Shown one piece after another: positions 35,109 through 37,314 of a DNA stretch of 37,314 bases. Position 1 is the stretch's first letter; each line of letters begins with the position of its first letter. The notes under the pieces are model-generated. The model did not search any database. It was not told the DNA's origin and saw nothing but the letters and a program-made list of their open reading frames with translations. Source of the stretch: an uncultured Lachnospiraceae bacterium. GTDB lineage: Bacteria > Bacillota > Clostridia > Lachnospirales > Lachnospiraceae. The stretch covers positions 1 through 37,314 of the forward strand of contig CAMAGI010000010.1 of NCBI GenBank assembly GCA_945833775.1, in the 5' to 3' direction. Position numbers and translations under genes: made by a program.

Positions 35109-35454
35109 AATCCATCGCCTCCGTAATGCGGATACCCAGCTCCTGCATCATTCTGCAGAATGCCAGCTCTGCGGCCAGGAACTCCGACACCAGCGGATTG
35201 TCCCGAAAGCCCACATGCTCCCGCTCAAATTCATCTATTTTACTGAAGGAAAAGTCACTGCCGGATTGAAGCTCATAATTCTTGGAGCGATATTCGTCAA
35301 TCTGTGCCTTCAGCTCCGGCTGCTCCTTGACCAGTCTCTTCTGTTCATCGTAGTGGCGGTACACTTCCGAATTGCGAATCGCCTCGATCAGGTTCTGTAC
35401 CGCTTCATCCACGCTGTCCACATTATTCATCTTCGTATGTCTTTCCCAAAGCAT
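35101..35454 (-). CDS. YlbF family regulator
   Basis: 117 aa, mostly helical with charged repeats (VDEAVQNLIEAIRNSEVYRHYDEQKRLVKEQPELKAQIDEY and DNPLVSEFLAAELAFCRMMQELGIRI), the YlbF/YmcA fold. In Bacillus these proteins form the Y-complex with YaaT that binds RNase Y and affects RNA processing, competence and biofilm. Being next to RNase J fits an RNA-turnover role. ATG 35454 is chosen: GAGG 7 nt upstream, 2 nt after the rnj stop. An alternative ATG is at 35430. Confidence 0.85.
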   Translation of the reverse strand: MLWERHTKMNNVDSVDEAVQNLIEAIRNSEVYRHYDEQKRLVKEQPELKAQIDEYRSKNYELQSGSDFSFSKIDEFEREHVGFRDNPLVSEFLAAELAFCRMMQELGIRITEAMDFE

Positions 35455-35456
35455 AA

Positions 35457-37133
35457 TCAAACCTCGTTGATGATCGGCAGGATCATCGGTCTTCTCTTGG
35501 TCTTCTTCCAGACAAAATCACTGAGCACATCCTTGGTCGTGGATTTCAGCTTGCCCCAGTCCGTGATTCCTCTGCCCAGACAATTCTGCAGGGCATCATC
35601 GACAATGCTGCGCGCCTCCTCGATCAGTTCGTCCGATTCACGCACATAGACGAATCCGCGGGATACAATGTCGGGTCCCGCCACGAGTTCCCCGCTTGCG
35701 CGGTCCAGTGTCATGAACACGATCATGATGCCATCCTCCGCAAGATGCTGTCTGTCGCGAAGGACAACGTTTCCGACATCGCCCACGCCCAGTCCGTCCA
35801 CCAGAATCGATCCCACGGGAACCTTTCCACCAATCCTGGCATGTTGTGCGTCCAACTCCAGCACGTCACCGGAGGAGAGAATGAAGATATGATCCTTGTC
35901 GATGCCAAGGCTTTCTGCTATCTTGGCCTGGGCCTTTAAATGCTTATACTCTCCGTGTACGGGAACTGCGTACTTGGGATGGATCAGCGTATAGATCAGC
36001 TTAATCTCCTCCTGGCAGGCATGTCCCGAGACATGAGCATCCTGGAACACCACGTCCGCGCCTTTGCGCAGCAGTTCATTGATGATCTTCGTCACGGATT
36101 TTTCGTTGCCGGGAATCGGGTTCGATGAGAAAATTACGGTATCACCGACACCGATCGTGATCTTTCTGTGCATACCGTTGGCCATGCGGGAAAGAGCCGC
36201 CATGTTTTCACCCTGACTGCCTGTGGTGATAATCACCTGCTGTTCATCGGGATAATTCTTCATCTGATCGATCTCAACCAGCGTATTCTCGGGAATCTTG
36301 ATACAATCCAGATTTCTGGCGGTCTCGATGATATTGACCATACTGCGGCCTTCCACGCAGACCTTGCGCCCAAACTTATAGGCTGTGTTGATAATCTGCT
36401 GAACACGATCCACGTTGGAAGCGAACGTAGCCACAAAAATCCTGGTGTTCTTGTGCTCCTCAAAGAGCGTGTCCAGGGTGCGTCCCACGGTTTTCTCGGA
36501 GGGAGTAAATCCGGGGCGCTCCGCATTGGTGGAATCACACATCAGCGCAAGTACACCCTTCTTACCGATCTCCGCAAAACGCTGCAGATCGATGGCATCC
36601 CCGTAAACCGGTGTGTAATCCACTTTGAAGTCGCCGGTGTGAACCACGGTTCCCGCAGGAGAGTAAATTGCCAGTGCAGCCGCATCCACGATACTATGAT
36701 TGGTCTTGATGAATTCCACACGGAACTGTCCCAGGTTGATGGACTGTCCGAACTTTACCACCTTGCGCTTGGTGTTCTTGAGCAGACCGTGCTCAGCCAG
36801 TTTGTTTTCAATAATGCCCATGGTCAGACGGGTCGCGTATACCGGTGCGTTGAGTTCCCGCAGAATATAGGGCAGTGCACCAATGTGGTCCTCATGTCCG
36901 TGGGTGATCACAAAGCCCTTCACCCGTTCCACATTGTTTTTCAAATAGGTGATATCCGGTATCACCAGGTCAATGCCAAGCATATCGTCCGCAGGGAACG
37001 CCAGACCGCAGTCCACCACGATAATACTGTCCTCATACTCAAAGGCAGTAATGTTCATGCCGATCTGCTCCAGCCCTCCCAGCGGAATGATTTTCAGCCT
37101 GGAATTGCTGCTATTCTCTTTTTTCTGTTTCAA
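35457..37133 (-). CDS. rnj: Ribonuclease J
   Basis: 558 aa metallo-beta-lactamase/beta-CASP RNase. The zinc motif is THGHEDHIG (H78, H80, D82, H83), followed by HTGDFKVDYTP, MCDSTNAERPGFTPSE (beta-CASP entry) and ISGH-like VSGHACQEE, plus VPVHGEYKHLKAQ. It has 5'-to-3' exo- and endoribonuclease activity in mRNA decay and rRNA maturation. The start is an unusual TTG at 37133 (MKQKKENSSNSRLKIIPLGG), supported by GGAGG 8 nt upstream; no ATG is available before the conserved domain. It heads the operon with ylbF. Confidence 0.96.
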   Translation of the reverse strand: MKQKKENSSNSRLKIIPLGGLEQIGMNITAFEYEDSIIVVDCGLAFPADDMLGIDLVIPDITYLKNNVERVKGFVITHGHEDHIGALPYILRELNAPVYATRLTMGIIENKLAEHGLLKNTKRKVVKFGQSINLGQFRVEFIKTNHSIVDAAALAIYSPAGTVVHTGDFKVDYTPVYGDAIDLQRFAEIGKKGVLALMCDSTNAERPGFTPSEKTVGRTLDTLFEEHKNTRIFVATFASNVDRVQQIINTAYKFGRKVCVEGRSMVNIIETARNLDCIKIPENTLVEIDQMKNYPDEQQVIITTGSQGENMAALSRMANGMHRKITIGVGDTVIFSSNPIPGNEKSVTKIINELLRKGADVVFQDAHVSGHACQEEIKLIYTLIHPKYAVPVHGEYKHLKAQAKIAESLGIDKDHIFILSSGDVLELDAQHARIGGKVPVGSILVDGLGVGDVGNVVLRDRQHLAEDGIMIVFMTLDRASGELVAGPDIVSRGFVYVRESDELIEEARSIVDDALQNCLGRGITDWGKLKSTTKDVLSDFVWKKTKRRPMILPIINEV

Positions 37134-37314
37134 TTAGTTTTCCTCCATGTTCTTCATAGCCGGATAAACATCGCAGAATAACGGTTCCCGGACGCCGAAG
37201 ACATCTCTGCGGGCAGCGCGGTGCGATCTCGTCTCTCCCCTTGCGAATCTCCCACACTGCCGATGCTTGGGCCGTTCGGGCACAGTAATCCCGTCTTTGT
37301 TTCAAGCTATGTAT
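37134..37314. other. Upstream region of the RNase J gene
   Basis: Apart from the GGAGG site at 37141-37146 I see no confident feature here. A 64-codon minus-strand frame (37111-37305) starts with TTG and overlaps the rnj start. It is probably not coding. The operon promoter is not evident and may lie outside the window. Confidence 0.4.

Noticed and set aside
37111..37305. 64-codon minus-strand frame overlapping the rnj start
   Set aside because: TTG start, no clear ribosome site, overlaps the GGAGG used by rnj; rnj itself is certain.

Overview
The window reads as a chromosomal segment of a Gram-positive Clostridia bacterium, most likely a Lachnospiraceae member. The reasons are its Firmicutes-type gene set (RNase J, YlbF, CvfB, a YjfB-like protein, FtsEX with M23 and S41 peptidases, type III glutamine synthetases, a DegV protein), strong GGAGG ribosome binding sites, consensus -35/-10 promoters with 17-bp spacers, and a Firmicutes-type SOS box (GAAC-N4-GTTC). 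Almost everything is transcribed leftwards (minus strand); degV and a GH28 gene are the exceptions.

Layout from the right end, in the direction of transcription. (1) 37133-31084: an RNase J, YlbF, MltG-like stub, TrmR-like methyltransferase, U32/TrhP-like protein and polytopic membrane protein operon, tightly packed and resembling the Bacillus yrrL-M-N(-O) cluster for wobble-uridine modification. (2) 30959-26394: two tandem 703-aa type III glutamine synthetases, each with its own promoter and a different structured leader. (3) 26355-25187: an intact tRNA-Gln(CUG) gene, then a 1,007-bp A+T-rich cassette carrying an MNT nucleotidyltransferase and a HEPN protein (ATGA overlap, own promoter), closed by a perfect 61-bp repeat of the tRNA 3' part. 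This is the best candidate for a small mobile or defence unit. (4) 25163-21404: histidine phosphatase, then CPBP membrane protease, acyl-ACP thioesterase, CvfB and YjfB, ending in a strong terminator. (5) 21281-15754: a PucR/CdaR-type regulator followed by ftsE, ftsX, an M23 coiled-coil peptidase and a CtpA-type protease, i.e. a cell-wall hydrolase control unit. (6) 15714-9823: a GH28 polygalacturonase-like gene on the plus strand, divergent from an MBOAT acyltransferase plus SGNH protein pair. This carbohydrate module sits between ctpA and uvrB. (7) 9806-2729: an SOS-controlled operon of uvrB, uvrA and an SUV3-like helicase with a C-terminal zinc ribbon. (8) 2717-1685: degV, convergent with that operon, with a two-copy 54-bp-period repeat and a palindrome at its promoter. 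(9) 1864-702: more than 1 kb without a convincing gene, holding a roughly 198-bp unit with short inverted ends. (10) 698-1: an Rpn-type PD-(D/E)XK nuclease running off the window.

Functionally the region is mostly housekeeping: DNA repair, RNA turnover and tRNA modification, nitrogen assimilation, division and cell-wall remodelling. Two insert-like segments interrupt it: the tRNA-bounded HEPN-MNT cassette and the GH28/MBOAT/SGNH module. All calls come from reading the sequence and translations; no database or structure search was run.
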